From a virus, in IMG/VR virus record IMGVR_UViG_3300020448_000620, positions 1-21,861 of that record: a DNA stretch of 21,861 nucleotides; one strand, 5' to 3'. Position numbers and translations under genes: made by a program. A model generated the notes under the pieces. It saw nothing but the letters and a program-made list of their open reading frames with translations. It was not told the origin of the DNA and searched no databases. Below, piece by piece: positions 6,717 to 14,660 of the stretch (its first letter is position 1; each line of letters starts with the position of its first letter).

Positions 6717-7328
6717 GTCTTCAATTACTTCATTTAAATAATCTATGTTAGTAAACTTTACTGCCATTGTAAACCTATCACACGAAGTATATGCAGAATG
6801 CCAACAATGATTTTCTGGGTCATTCTCTTTACCAAAATGAAACCAACGACATTGCCAACCTTTCTTATCTGGTATAGTGACTATTTCATTTGTTTTATTA
6901 TCTAAATAATTAAAATACCCATCACCTTTTAAACTGTATGTAAATAACATTTGATAGGCAGATGCATTCCAATTTGTATGCCAACCTATAAATCCACCTG
7001 GTGGATAATAATTTAATAAAGCATTATGTTTTGCACCAATTTCTGGTGGAAATTCGTATTTATAATATTCATAAAATTTTTTCCAACCACTTGGGTTTTT
7101 TTCTAATGCATGACTTATAGAAGTACTATAAAATGCATCGGGGTATCCGTCATGACTTCTTGACATAATATCATTTAAGTATTCTCTAGAACAATAATAT
7201 TCACCATTATCTAAATCGCCTCTAATTCTATTATAATCCATATTGTCGTAATCTAAAGAATAAAAATCATCTATTAGATTATCTAACATGTTAGTATAAT
7301 AAGAATTATTAATTACTATTTCTGCCAT
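6696..7328 (-). CDS. Putative 2OG-Fe(II) oxygenase-fold protein with HxN variant
   Basis: The 210-aa cytoplasmic protein has a C-terminal half laid out like a double-stranded beta-helix dioxygenase: Y-Y-P-P-G-G-F-I-G-W-H-T-N-W (H117, N119), then a distal H177 and an R185 placed like the 2-oxoglutarate-binding Arg in C-D-R-F-T-M-A-V-K-F. The usual H-x-D/E iron ligand pair reads H-x-N here, so activity or metal binding may differ from canonical members. The N-terminal third is Asp/Tyr rich and unrecognised. Overlaps the upstream gene by 20 nt, so they are co-transcribed. The substrate cannot be told from sequence; a peptidyl or small-molecule hydroxylase is possible. Confidence 0.6.
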   Translation of the reverse strand: MAEIVINNSYYTNMLDNLIDDFYSLDYDNMDYNRIRGDLDNGEYYCSREYLNDIMSRSHDGYPDAFYSTSISHALEKNPSGWKKFYEYYKYEFPPEIGAKHNALLNYYPPGGFIGWHTNWNASAYQMLFTYSLKGDGYFNYLDNKTNEIVTIPDKKGWQCRWFHFGKENDPENHCWHSAYTSCDRFTMAVKFTNIDYLNEVIEDLTTNDN

Positions 7329-7587
7329 ACCAATTTATTAAATCATCACCTGTTCTTTCTATACCAAATCTACAAACTTCTTTATCATTTCTTGTTCTGA
7401 TAATAAGTCCATTATTGTATGTTGTGTCTGTAACTGCTCCATTTTTTATTAGTTCTGCTTTAGTTTCTGCAGTATCATAATGCATTGATGTTAGTGAATG
7501 AAAATGTATACAACTAATGCCTTTCGCCCATTTTTCTACTTCAAGTAATAGTTTTTGTTGTTCTACTGCTTCGTTATACTCAGTCAT
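7309..7587 (-). CDS. Hypothetical protein
   Basis: Not recognised. The 92 residues are mixed alpha/beta with a helical N-terminus (about 5-22) and a C-terminal I-I-R-T-R-N-D-K-E-V segment. No signal peptide or membrane helix. The ATG immediately follows the stop of the SDR gene (7588) with no gap, and its own end overlaps the oxygenase-like gene, so it is a coupled member of the run 8740 to 6696. Confidence 0.55.
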   Translation of the reverse strand: MTEYNEAVEQQKLLLEVEKWAKGISCIHFHSLTSMHYDTAETKAELIKNGAVTDTTYNNGLIIRTRNDKEVCRFGIERTGDDLINWYGRNSN

Positions 7588-8262
7588 TTATGCACCATAA
7601 ATTTCTAGGTTTGTAACTAAGTCCATAAAAACTTCTACTCTACTTCTATCTTTCCAATCTCTGTTTTGTTCAATTGCAACTTCAAACTGTTCTAAGTATA
7701 ATTTATTTTCTACGTCTTTCCACATTCTCTGAGCAACATTATCTGGGTCTAACATTGGATAGTTTTTATGTTTTGTTGGGTCAAAGTCACCATTCGTGTC
7801 TCTATTTGTTAAACCAGTTTTAGTCATACCAAGACTATAGTTTGTCCAGTATACATTTTTTGCTTCTTTATTTCTTACTTTCCACATAAATGCTTCTAGT
7901 AATAATTTTGCTTTAGTATCACTATAGTGCATATATGGTTGACTTATTAGACCATCATAAAATCCATCAAGATTATCTGCTAAATGAGTATATGCAAGAA
8001 CAGAACCAGTTGTAATCATAACACCTTTTTCAAATCTATCTACAAACCAAGTAGCAATCTGATTTTGATTGCCATCTCCCCAAACATTATTGAAGAATAC
8101 ATCTGGTTGATATTCTTTTATGAAACCAAGAACATCTGCAAGATTATTAACAATGTCATAACCTGTTGTACGAGAAATGCCTTGCACTTCGTAATCACTA
8201 GGACAATTTTCTAGTATTGCTTTACCAATACCAGAAGTATGTCCAGTAATTAATACTTTCAT
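7588..8262 (-). CDS. Short-chain dehydrogenase/reductase (SDR)
   Basis: NAD(P)-dependent oxidoreductase of the Rossmann-fold SDR superfamily, 224 aa. The cofactor loop T-G-H-T-S-G-I-G is at 6-13, the catalytic Ser at S87 (T-T-G-S) and the catalytic Y-x-x-x-K at Y113/K117. The usual N-N-A-G motif reads N-N-V-W-G (58-62). The catalytic set looks intact, so it is probably active. The substrate is unknown; nucleotide-sugar enzymes in the same block make a carbohydrate substrate conceivable. The ATG overlaps the stop of the preceding gene by one base (TAATG-type coupling), and the next gene starts right after its stop. Confidence 0.8.
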   Translation of the reverse strand: MKVLITGHTSGIGKAILENCPSDYEVQGISRTTGYDIVNNLADVLGFIKEYQPDVFFNNVWGDGNQNQIATWFVDRFEKGVMITTGSVLAYTHLADNLDGFYDGLISQPYMHYSDTKAKLLLEAFMWKVRNKEAKNVYWTNYSLGMTKTGLTNRDTNGDFDPTKHKNYPMLDPDNVAQRMWKDVENKLYLEQFEVAIEQNRDWKDRSRVEVFMDLVTNLEIYGA

Positions 8263-8528
8263 TAAACTCTTTCTATTACCGATGTTGCTTCTTCATATGC
8301 TTTAGCAACATCTTCGTGTGTATCGACTACTAAAACAACTTGTGGTTTTTTAATTATGAGTTCTTCTGGTGATTCTACAGAAGTTACACAAACACCTTTA
8401 GCAAAACCAAAACCTTTCTCTGATTGTATAACCATTCTAGGGTTTTTCATTCTGATTACATCTGCGCCTTCTTCAATTGCACCTATATATTCTCCATAAG
8501 TAGTCACAACAGTTTTTATATCTGCCAT
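8262..8528 (-). CDS. Conserved-looking hypothetical protein
   Basis: The 88-aa protein of unknown function alternates beta and alpha (V-V-T-T-Y-G-E-Y-I-G near 7-16; P-Q-V-V-L-V-V-D near 62-69; C-terminal acidic helix), suggesting a small compact cytoplasmic fold. No catalytic motif seen. It is linked to the SDR gene by a one-base stop/start overlap and lies 8 nt from the small membrane protein upstream; GGAG lies about 6 nt before the ATG. Confidence 0.55.
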   Translation of the reverse strand: MADIKTVVTTYGEYIGAIEEGADVIRMKNPRMVIQSEKGFGFAKGVCVTSVESPEELIIKKPQVVLVVDTHEDVAKAYEEATSVIERV

Positions 8529-8536
8529 ATTTTCTC

Positions 8537-8740
8537 CTATAATTTTACTGCTAACACAACTAATATTGCTAACTGTATTAATATAACTATCAACAATTCA
8601 ATACCCAAGATAGTATGATACCATATCCATCTAGTTTTATATGCATTGTCAACACTTAATTCTTCTGGGTCTGGTTCACCAGATATACCTTTGTCTGGCG
8701 CACCCCATAATGTGTCTTTTACTTTATCTACTATTCCCAT
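8537..8740 (-). CDS. Small C-tail membrane protein
   Basis: The 67-aa protein has a soluble polar N-terminus with a conserved-looking G-E-P-D-P-E-E-L stretch and one strong C-terminal transmembrane helix (about 43-66). Its start overlaps the end of the gp41 helicase gene by 10 nt. Small membrane proteins next to gp41 are seen in marine T4-like phages (from memory). Function unknown; membrane tethering of replication or envelope modification are possibilities only. Confidence 0.6.
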   Translation of the reverse strand: MGIVDKVKDTLWGAPDKGISGEPDPEELSVDNAYKTRWIWYHTILGIELLIVILIQLAILVVLAVKL

Positions 8741-10119
8741 TTAAAATCTTTAAATTTTTCTGAACTCACTCGTTCACCTGATGTTGACTTATCAAATACA
8801 GGTGTATCATCATTATTTACTACAACGTTTTGATTATCATCATCTGCTAATCGCATTTTACTTCTATCAACTTTTAGTGTAAATCTATTGTATTTAGTTG
8901 GGTCGTTATATCTGTTTTTCAATTGTTTAACAAGTATCTTACCCATTGTATTTAATTCTTCATTTGATATTAATGCAAACATTAAGTCAGCAGTTGCTGG
9001 CAAACCAAACGATTCAGAAGTATCTTCTAGACCAGGGTCGTCACTAGTAAAACCACTTCTGTTTGTTTGTGTTGCACTCATAATCGGGACATTAAATTCT
9101 ACTGCAAGACCTCGCATTTCTTCTGCAATACTCTTGATATAAGAATAAGAGTTGATACTACCACCAATCATCTTCATTCTACTTGATGCACATATGTTTA
9201 GATAGTCAACGAAGATTATTTCTGGTATAAAGTTTTTCTTAAGTTTTAATTCATTGAGTAATGCACGAAAGTGTGAAGTGTTTGCTTGACCTGTTGGATA
9301 TTCTTTGATAATTAATTTACCATCTGTCTTTGCAGTTATCTGAGATACTTTATCTTTAAACATATCTTTAGATAGATTCTCAATCTGGTCGATTGGTATA
9401 TTTAATAAGTTAGCATCGATTCTTTCTGCAATCTTTTCTTCTGCCATTTCCATAGTAATATATAAAACGTTTCTACCTTGTGCTAATATATTAGATGCTA
9501 AGTGACACATGAATAAAGATTTACCAACACCTGTACCAGCAAGTGCGATGTTTAACGTTTTATTTGGTAAACCACCTTTAGTTATTTTATTGAAGTTTTC
9601 TAAGTCAAATGGTATTCGTTCTTCTTGTTCATGATAATAATCATATCGTTCATCTACTTGTTCAAGATAATCGTGACCAATATTAGTATCAAAAGAAACA
9701 CCAAGTGCTTTTGATAAAACATCAGGGATTGCATTCTTTTGAAGTGTTGCATGTTTACCATCGATGATAGATATAGATTCCATAACTGCATTATATACAG
9801 AACGGTCTTGACACCACTTTTCAGTTCTTTCAACTAACCAGTCTAGATTTTCAGATTCAGCAGTAAAAATATTAGGCAACATTTCAATTGCTTGTCGATA
9901 GTTTTCTTCACTTAATCTATTGCCTTCATCGACTTCAATTTTAAATGATTCAAGAGTTGGTATCTTATTATACTTAGATACAAACTTTGCGACTTCTTTA
10001 AATAAGTCTTTGTAAACACCTTCGAAATAATCAGGTGCTAGAAATGGTAATACTCTACGTGTGTATTCTTCATTAGTAAGAAGATTTCTAAGTATCGTCT
10101 GTTCTAGATTTATATTCAT
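8731..10119 (-). CDS. 41: T4 gp41-like replicative DNA helicase (DnaB family)
   Basis: Hexameric 5'-3' replicative helicase of the phage replisome. The 462-aa protein (T4 gp41 is 475) has an N-terminal helical domain (about 1-150) and a RecA-like core. Walker A A-G-T-G-V-G-K-S is at 194-201, Walker B I-I-F-V-D-Y-L at 301-307 with D305, and the DnaB Q-T-N-R motif near 351-354. A Ser/Asp-rich C-terminal tail follows, as in T4-like phages where it contacts partners. The start overlaps the preceding unknown gene by 32 nt. Order UvsX - unknown - gp41 is usual in marine T4-like phages. Confidence 0.95.
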   Translation of the reverse strand: MNINLEQTILRNLLTNEEYTRRVLPFLAPDYFEGVYKDLFKEVAKFVSKYNKIPTLESFKIEVDEGNRLSEENYRQAIEMLPNIFTAESENLDWLVERTEKWCQDRSVYNAVMESISIIDGKHATLQKNAIPDVLSKALGVSFDTNIGHDYLEQVDERYDYYHEQEERIPFDLENFNKITKGGLPNKTLNIALAGTGVGKSLFMCHLASNILAQGRNVLYITMEMAEEKIAERIDANLLNIPIDQIENLSKDMFKDKVSQITAKTDGKLIIKEYPTGQANTSHFRALLNELKLKKNFIPEIIFVDYLNICASSRMKMIGGSINSYSYIKSIAEEMRGLAVEFNVPIMSATQTNRSGFTSDDPGLEDTSESFGLPATADLMFALISNEELNTMGKILVKQLKNRYNDPTKYNRFTLKVDRSKMRLADDDNQNVVVNNDDTPVFDKSTSGERVSSEKFKDFKWE

Positions 10120-10471
10120 TTTCTGCCCATTCTAAATTTTCTTTTGTTGCAAGAACTTCTTTATTCTCTTTGTCCCATGCCATCATTGACCCATCGGCAA
10201 TAGATGCCTCTATAATATTACTTAGTATTCTCCCACAGTACTCTTGGAATTCAAAGTTGCCTTCTATTTCTAACTCAGGGTCAGGACTGCTAACTATATT
10301 ATAGTTAAAAGTAAGTGCATCTTGTTTACCATCGAATGCAACATTACCATAACGTATAACAGTTTCAGGAAACTCTTCTAGTAGTCTTACGTCCCAACCC
10401 TTTTCATCTAACGAACTTGGAATAATTTCATAGTGAATGCCTTCACTAAGTTTATCTACGATATCATTCAC
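10088..10471 (-). CDS. Hypothetical protein between uvsX and gene 41
   Basis: Unrecognised 127-aa acidic protein, cytoplasmic, with a G-W-D-V-R-L-L strand near 25-31 and an acidic helical end. It starts with an 8-nt overlap with the uvsX end and overlaps the gp41 start by 32 nt, so translation of the three is coupled. A gene of this size in this slot is a recurring feature of marine T4-like phages (from memory), suggesting a recombination/replication accessory role, which is inference. Confidence 0.6.
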   Translation of the reverse strand: MNDIVDKLSEGIHYEIIPSSLDEKGWDVRLLEEFPETVIRYGNVAFDGKQDALTFNYNIVSSPDPELEIEGNFEFQEYCGRILSNIIEASIADGSMMAWDKENKEVLATKENLEWAENEYKSRTDDT

Positions 10472-11513
10472 TAACGATTTCTTCCATATCTACTTTTGAC
10501 TGTAGACCAATCGAGTACTGACTTTTAACAAACTCTTTGAAGTCTGTATCAGCAAAGATAGGATTCCAGAACTCACTTGTTAAAGTATCTTTTTCTCTTA
10601 GTTTACTGCCAATCATTTCACCAGATTCTTTGTTCACTACTTGGTACCAACCATTACTAGGTTTTACTACATAACCACCAGCAAGTGCAACATCAAGTAG
10701 ACCACTAAATCTTTCTATGCCACCTTCCCATGATACTGCGATAGGTATTTTAGATTTCTCTTTGACATATCTACTCTTTTCAATGTTAACAACAAATTCA
10801 TAACCAGTAACTTCTGTGCCTGTTTTTTGTTGTCTTCTACCTATAATCCAAATGTTGTCTGCAGAATAATAGATACCAGTACCACCACCAACAACGTCTT
10901 TAGGGAACAAACCAATTTCTTTATAAGTATGATTTACCGCAAGAAGTGGTATGTTTTTCATTTTTAAATAAGGTGTTGTCATTCTAAATAAACCTTTCAA
11001 TGATTTTGCACGAGACATATCTGCAACAGATTTTTCATTGAATGTATCTTCAAGTTCTTTTTTACTTGCAAGGTTACCGATAGAATCAATCACAACTATT
11101 ACATCATCATTTCTTTCTAATTCTTCTAGTTGTCTAATCAAGTCAAACTTTAATTCTTCTACGTTAGTAATAGGTGTATGTAAAACTCTTTTTGTATCAA
11201 TATCAAATTGTTCAAAATAAGATTGTGGTGAACCAAACTCTGAATCATAAAACAACAGTACTGCATCTTTCTTTTCTTTTAAATAAGATGATGCCATCTT
11301 TAATGCAAACGATGTTTTAAAGTGTTTACTTGGTCCAGCAAGAACAGTAAGACCTGGCATTACACCACCATCAAAGTTACCACTCAATGCCACATTAATC
11401 ATGGGTACATCTGTAGTTACCATATCTGATTCAGTAAAAAATTTAGAATCAGAAAGTACTGCAGTATTTCCTAGTGTTGAATTTTTCTTCAACTTATCCA
11501 TTATAGATGCCAT
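10464..11513 (-). CDS. uvsX: UvsX RecA-like recombinase
   Basis: Strand-exchange recombinase used for recombination-dependent replication and repair. The phage-type Walker A G-P-S-K-H-F-K-T (60-67) matches the T4 UvsX form G-P-S-K-S-F-K-S; Walker B V-I-V-V-I-D-S lies at 138-144, and A-V-N-H-T-Y-K near 192-198 is the RecA-family switch region. A reading frame extends 5 codons further to a TTG at 11528, but the ATG at 11513 is preferred: GAGG lies 9 nt before it and it leaves a 1-nt gap after the upstream stop at 11515. Length from this start is 349 aa (T4 UvsX about 390). Confidence 0.95.
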   Translation of the reverse strand: MASIMDKLKKNSTLGNTAVLSDSKFFTESDMVTTDVPMINVALSGNFDGGVMPGLTVLAGPSKHFKTSFALKMASSYLKEKKDAVLLFYDSEFGSPQSYFEQFDIDTKRVLHTPITNVEELKFDLIRQLEELERNDDVIVVIDSIGNLASKKELEDTFNEKSVADMSRAKSLKGLFRMTTPYLKMKNIPLLAVNHTYKEIGLFPKDVVGGGTGIYYSADNIWIIGRRQQKTGTEVTGYEFVVNIEKSRYVKEKSKIPIAVSWEGGIERFSGLLDVALAGGYVVKPSNGWYQVVNKESGEMIGSKLREKDTLTSEFWNPIFADTDFKEFVKSQYSIGLQSKVDMEEIVSE

Positions 11514-11514
11514 A

Positions 11515-12369
11515 TTATTTATCCTCAAAATTTATGTTGTTAGATTTCTCTCGTTCATCGAGTTCATACTCTTCTCGCATTTTGTTGTTTATTTTAACAG
11601 ACTCGGCAATCAAAGTCAAGTCTTCATCAAACTTAGTAAATGCATTCATGTCTTTTGGTAAACATGCACCACCAAACCCACGTTTGCCATCATACCCAGG
11701 GACTCTAGAATGAGCAAAACCTATTCTACCATCACTACAGATACCATTAATTATTCTTTGAGCATTCAAACTCTGTTTTTTTGCACTATCATGTATTTGA
11801 TTCATGAATGTAACTTTCAAACCAAGAAAACTGTTGACTCCATATTTTACCATTGCCGCTTCTTGTGGTGTCATACTAATCCAAGAAAGATTAATACATA
11901 AACTAAATGTACTATAAAAAGTTATAATTCTTTGGCAAGATTCTTCTGTTGGACCACCAATAATTCTCATTCTAGAATTTATAAATTGTTCTTTTGCATT
12001 ATTTTCTGTTAAAAATTCTGGATTGTGTGTAATTCTAGGTTTATCGTCATCGTGTACTGAATTATATAATCTAGTTAGAATATCTGGCGTTACTGTTGAT
12101 TTGATAACAATAAGTGCATCTGTATGTTGGATAAGTTTTAATACTGCATCTTCAACGATGGCACCATCAACTGTTCCATTATCAGACATTGGTGTTGGCG
12201 CACATACAAACACACATGTTGGATTCCATTTACATAAATCGTCTATGTTTGTTTCTAGTTTTGGGTCTACATAAAACTTTTCTAAGTCATCATTAGTAAA
12301 TGCATAATCAATTGCTTGACCTACAAATCCATAACCGACAATTCCTAATTTAAATTTACTTTTTGCCAT
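11515..12369 (-). CDS. UDP-glucose/nucleotide-sugar 6-dehydrogenase-like protein, short form
   Basis: The family oxidises UDP-glucose (or GDP-mannose) to the uronic acid with two NAD+. The Rossmann loop G-x-G-x-x-G is at 12-17, N-P-E-F-L at 116-120, the catalytic Lys/Asn in V-K-Y-G-V-N (K175, N179), and the catalytic Cys in G-F-G-G-A-C-L-P-K-D (C236). All key residues of the first two domains are present. The protein stops at 284 aa, whereas typical members are about 390-450 aa, so the C-terminal sugar-nucleotide-binding Rossmann domain is missing. Its end abuts uvsX cleanly, so this is not an obvious frameshift. It sits one base from the epimerase gene, implying successive pathway steps. Confidence 0.85.
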   Translation of the reverse strand: MAKSKFKLGIVGYGFVGQAIDYAFTNDDLEKFYVDPKLETNIDDLCKWNPTCVFVCAPTPMSDNGTVDGAIVEDAVLKLIQHTDALIVIKSTVTPDILTRLYNSVHDDDKPRITHNPEFLTENNAKEQFINSRMRIIGGPTEESCQRIITFYSTFSLCINLSWISMTPQEAAMVKYGVNSFLGLKVTFMNQIHDSAKKQSLNAQRIINGICSDGRIGFAHSRVPGYDGKRGFGGACLPKDMNAFTKFDEDLTLIAESVKINNKMREEYELDEREKSNNINFEDK

Positions 12370-13337
12370 TAATTAACCTCATGATAATCTTTATACCAAC
12401 TTACAAATTCTGCTACACCTTCTTCAATGTCAACTACAGGTTGATATCCAATCTTTTCAATCTTAGATGTATTACTCCAAGTTTCAAGTACGTCTGCGGG
12501 ATGTGGTGGTGTTTTTATAATATCTGGTTCTCTATTTAATTCAATTCCTATTCTATTTATAAAATGTATTAGGTCGACTTGTTTGCCTCTACCGATATTA
12601 AAGATTTCATCTGAACGTATGTCTTGATTAAAAATACATAATTTAATACCAGCAATAATATCAGATATATACGTAAAGTCTCTTTTCATTAGACCCCAAT
12701 TAAATGCCCTAACAGGATTACCAGCAACAATATCTTTTGTCATATCGTACAATGCCATGTCGGGTCTACCCCATGGTCCATATACTGTAAAAAATCTTAG
12801 ACCTATATTATGTAGACCAGACATTTTAAACTGACACTCATTTACATACTTAGTGTATGCATATGGATTCTTTTGATGTGGTTGAACTATTTCTTCTGTC
12901 CATGGTAATGTTTTTGTGCCACTATAGACAGATGATGTTGATGCATAAATTACTTTGGTGACGTTATGTAACTTACATACGTTAATTAAATTTTGTGTGC
13001 CATCTATGTTATCTCTATGATATAAGTGTTCATTACCAACACTTTGGCGAACTCCAGCACGTGCCGCCAAATGCACAACAATATCAGGTTCATAATCCGC
13101 AAAAAGATAATCTAGTTTTTCAAAATCATTTAAATCACAATTTCTTATTTCTAATCCAAACTCTTCGCATCTATCTTGTTTTAATTGTGGGTCATAGTAA
13201 TTATTAAAGTTATCAATACCAACACAATATAAATCATATTCTTCTGTTAACAAAGAATGCATTAAATGACTACCAATAAACCCTGCGCCACCCGTAACTA
13301 ATATTTTCACAACTTTAGTTTCTGTTTCTGTAGACAT
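12369..13337 (-). CDS. NAD-dependent epimerase, probably UDP-glucuronate 4-epimerase
   Basis: Extended-SDR sugar-nucleotide epimerase, 322 aa. T-G-G-A-G-F-I-G (15-22) binds NAD; S135 and Y159-x-x-x-K163 are catalytic. The segment G-L-R-F-F-T-V-Y-G-P-W-G-R-P-D-M-A (179-195) and A-A-R-A-G-V-R-Q-S (91-99) are diagnostic of the CapI/GAE type that converts UDP-glucuronate to UDP-galacturonate. With the adjacent dehydrogenase this gives a two-step route from UDP-glucose, presumably to change cell-surface or phage-coupled glycans. The start overlaps the primase-like gene by 23 nt; a GTG at 13307, just before K-I-L-V-T-G-G, would also fit the family's usual N-terminus. Confidence 0.88.
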   Translation of the reverse strand: MSTETETKVVKILVTGGAGFIGSHLMHSLLTEEYDLYCVGIDNFNNYYDPQLKQDRCEEFGLEIRNCDLNDFEKLDYLFADYEPDIVVHLAARAGVRQSVGNEHLYHRDNIDGTQNLINVCKLHNVTKVIYASTSSVYSGTKTLPWTEEIVQPHQKNPYAYTKYVNECQFKMSGLHNIGLRFFTVYGPWGRPDMALYDMTKDIVAGNPVRAFNWGLMKRDFTYISDIIAGIKLCIFNQDIRSDEIFNIGRGKQVDLIHFINRIGIELNREPDIIKTPPHPADVLETWSNTSKIEKIGYQPVVDIEEGVAEFVSWYKDYHEVN

Positions 13338-14268
13338 ATTCTAGTGCCCTATCTGCTTCTCGTACCATATCTCTGTTTTTATACCAACCACCAGTTTCTG
13401 CATCAAACTCTTTACATAGACTTGCAATTTGTTGAGCAGTAATTGGATAACCTTTCGATACTGCATTACCAGATGTTGCAACCATAATCTGATACATTTT
13501 ATAATACCAACCGCTTTCTGTTATAGTTCGATATTCTGTTTCGAGTTTCTTTGACCAGAAAGGACAATCTCTATAACCAGACCAATTAATATTAGTATTA
13601 TCTAGTTTGCTTTTACGATGTTCGACAACTGCTTTCTGTAATTCTGGTGGTAATCTATCTAGAAAGTTTACACCCTTGTTTTCAATATAAGAATGTTTCT
13701 CCATTAACATTTCTGGGTCAAGTTTGACACCATCATTAGTAAAGATAAAATTAAATGCATTTGGATATTGTGCAGGTACATAATACATACGGGCAAGGTC
13801 TTTTGTTTGTTCATCACCAATTTCTTTGAATTGTTTGTTCATCGCAAACCAGAAATGTGATAAGTCTTTCGCATCTACTTCTTTAGTAAGAGGAAAGACT
13901 AAACGAAACTTTGGTCGTTTTTCTGTAGATGATGCAGTACTATAACATACGTAATGATAAGCACCGAACTTTTCATACAACTCTTTCTTTAATTGCACAA
14001 GAACATCGCCAGATGTATCAGCAAGTATATAACTATCAACATCAAGACAAGACCAAGCACCCCATTTATTAACACTCTTATTACTTCTTGTCCGACCTTC
14101 GTCAAACCTAGCAGGACTAATAAGAGCAGAACTATTATTTCCACCTTTTGCACCTCGTTCATTAGATAATTTGTATAGCAACTCTTCAAATTTATCCCAT
14201 GAGTCAAAACTCATAGTTCTATGAGTCTTATTATCATAAGTATTTTTGAATATTGTTAAACTATACAT
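13315..14268 (-). CDS. Archaeo-eukaryotic primase (AEP)-like protein
   Basis: Candidate DNA primase/polymerase, about 317 aa. The pattern fits AEP proteins: C-L-D-V-D-S (D77, D79 as metal pair), S-T-A-S-S-T-E-K-R-P-K-F-R-L-V-F-P-L (111-128), then D-L-A-R-M-Y-Y-V-P-A (148-157), like the third metal Asp and Arg of these enzymes. The C-terminus (about 253-316) resembles a PriCT-type helical domain. T4-like phages normally use a DnaG-type primase (gp61), so an AEP would be an additional or replacement enzyme. GTG at 14271 directly precedes ATG at 14268; the ATG is preferred. A consensus promoter ends 8 nt before the ATG. The family assignment is by motif reading only. Confidence 0.6.
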   Translation of the reverse strand: MYSLTIFKNTYDNKTHRTMSFDSWDKFEELLYKLSNERGAKGGNNSSALISPARFDEGRTRSNKSVNKWGAWSCLDVDSYILADTSGDVLVQLKKELYEKFGAYHYVCYSTASSTEKRPKFRLVFPLTKEVDAKDLSHFWFAMNKQFKEIGDEQTKDLARMYYVPAQYPNAFNFIFTNDGVKLDPEMLMEKHSYIENKGVNFLDRLPPELQKAVVEHRKSKLDNTNINWSGYRDCPFWSKKLETEYRTITESGWYYKMYQIMVATSGNAVSKGYPITAQQIASLCKEFDAETGGWYKNRDMVREADRALEYVYRNRN

Positions 14269-14276
14269 CACCTGTT

Positions 14277-14305
14277 ATTATACATTATATAACAATGATT
14301 GTCAA
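14277..14305 (-). promoter_or_regulatory. Perfect consensus sigma70 promoter for the AEP-like gene block
   Basis: Minus-strand TTGACA (14305-14300), 17-nt spacer, TATAAT (14282-14277). The -35 contains the TGA stop of the upstream small ORF. The ATG at 14268 starts 8 nt after the -10, with AGG in the gap, predicting a nearly leaderless transcript. It probably drives the long run primase-like, epimerase, dehydrogenase, uvsX, 41. Confidence 0.85.
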
Positions 14306-14433
14306 TCAGAAGAATCTCTCCAATGCATACAACCCTGCTCTTTCCATATCTTGCGATATTTCTTCATTCTTTTTTCGTGTTCTTCTTGTAACTTTTTTTG
14401 TTTTTTTGTAAACTTACCCAAACTTCGCTCCAC
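14302..14433 (-). CDS. Very small basic protein (tentative)
   Basis: Reading from a GTG at 14433 gives 43 residues, very rich in Lys, Arg, Glu and Gln in a single helix-like stretch, ending in a C-M-H-W-R-D segment. A TTG at 14421 preceded by GGAG with 7-nt spacing is another possible start (39 aa). No ATG start covers the frame except an internal one. The start overlaps the preceding small membrane gene, in keeping with the packed layout. Function unknown; the high charge would suit nucleic-acid or protein binding. Confidence 0.4.
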   Translation of the reverse strand: MERSLGKFTKKQKKLQEEHEKRMKKYRKIWKEQGCMHWRDSSD

Positions 14434-14569
14434 TATTTACATCATTTTTCTTTTTCTTTTTAAACGTAAAAAATCTTTTCAAACCACCACTTAGTCCCCA
14501 TATGGTAAACAGATATACTAAGGTTAGTATACCTATCATTTGTAAGATTGCTTCAATCCACTCTATCAT
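14414..14569 (-). CDS. Small single-pass membrane protein (51 aa)
   Basis: Translation from the ATG at 14569 gives 51 residues: an N-terminal hydrophobic helix (about 4-26), then a strongly basic tail with five consecutive Lys (37-41), ending at TAA 14414. Positive charge after the helix predicts a cytoplasmic C-terminus (N-out). It overlaps the preceding 35-aa gene by 17 nt. No family recognised; the layout is like many phage small inner-membrane proteins. Confidence 0.55.
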   Translation of the reverse strand: MIEWIEAILQMIGILTLVYLFTIWGLSGGLKRFFTFKKKKKNDVNSGAKFG

Positions 14570-14660
14570 TATTTTGTGCTTCTTTTATACCTGCTTGTTT
14601 ACCTACAAAGTAACCAATTACAAAAGGTATAACAAGGACAAATATTCCTATTAGTTCCAT
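14553..14660 (-). CDS. Very small membrane protein (35 aa)
   Basis: The ATG at 14660 directly follows the TAG stop of the 125-aa gene, with no spacer. The 35 residues form one hydrophobic helix (about 3-20, with Pro12 and Gly16) and a short polar tail. Stop-to-start packing and overlap with the next small membrane gene support it being translated. Function unknown. Confidence 0.5.
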   Translation of the reverse strand: MELIGIFVLVIPFVIGYFVGKQAGIKEAQNNDRVD

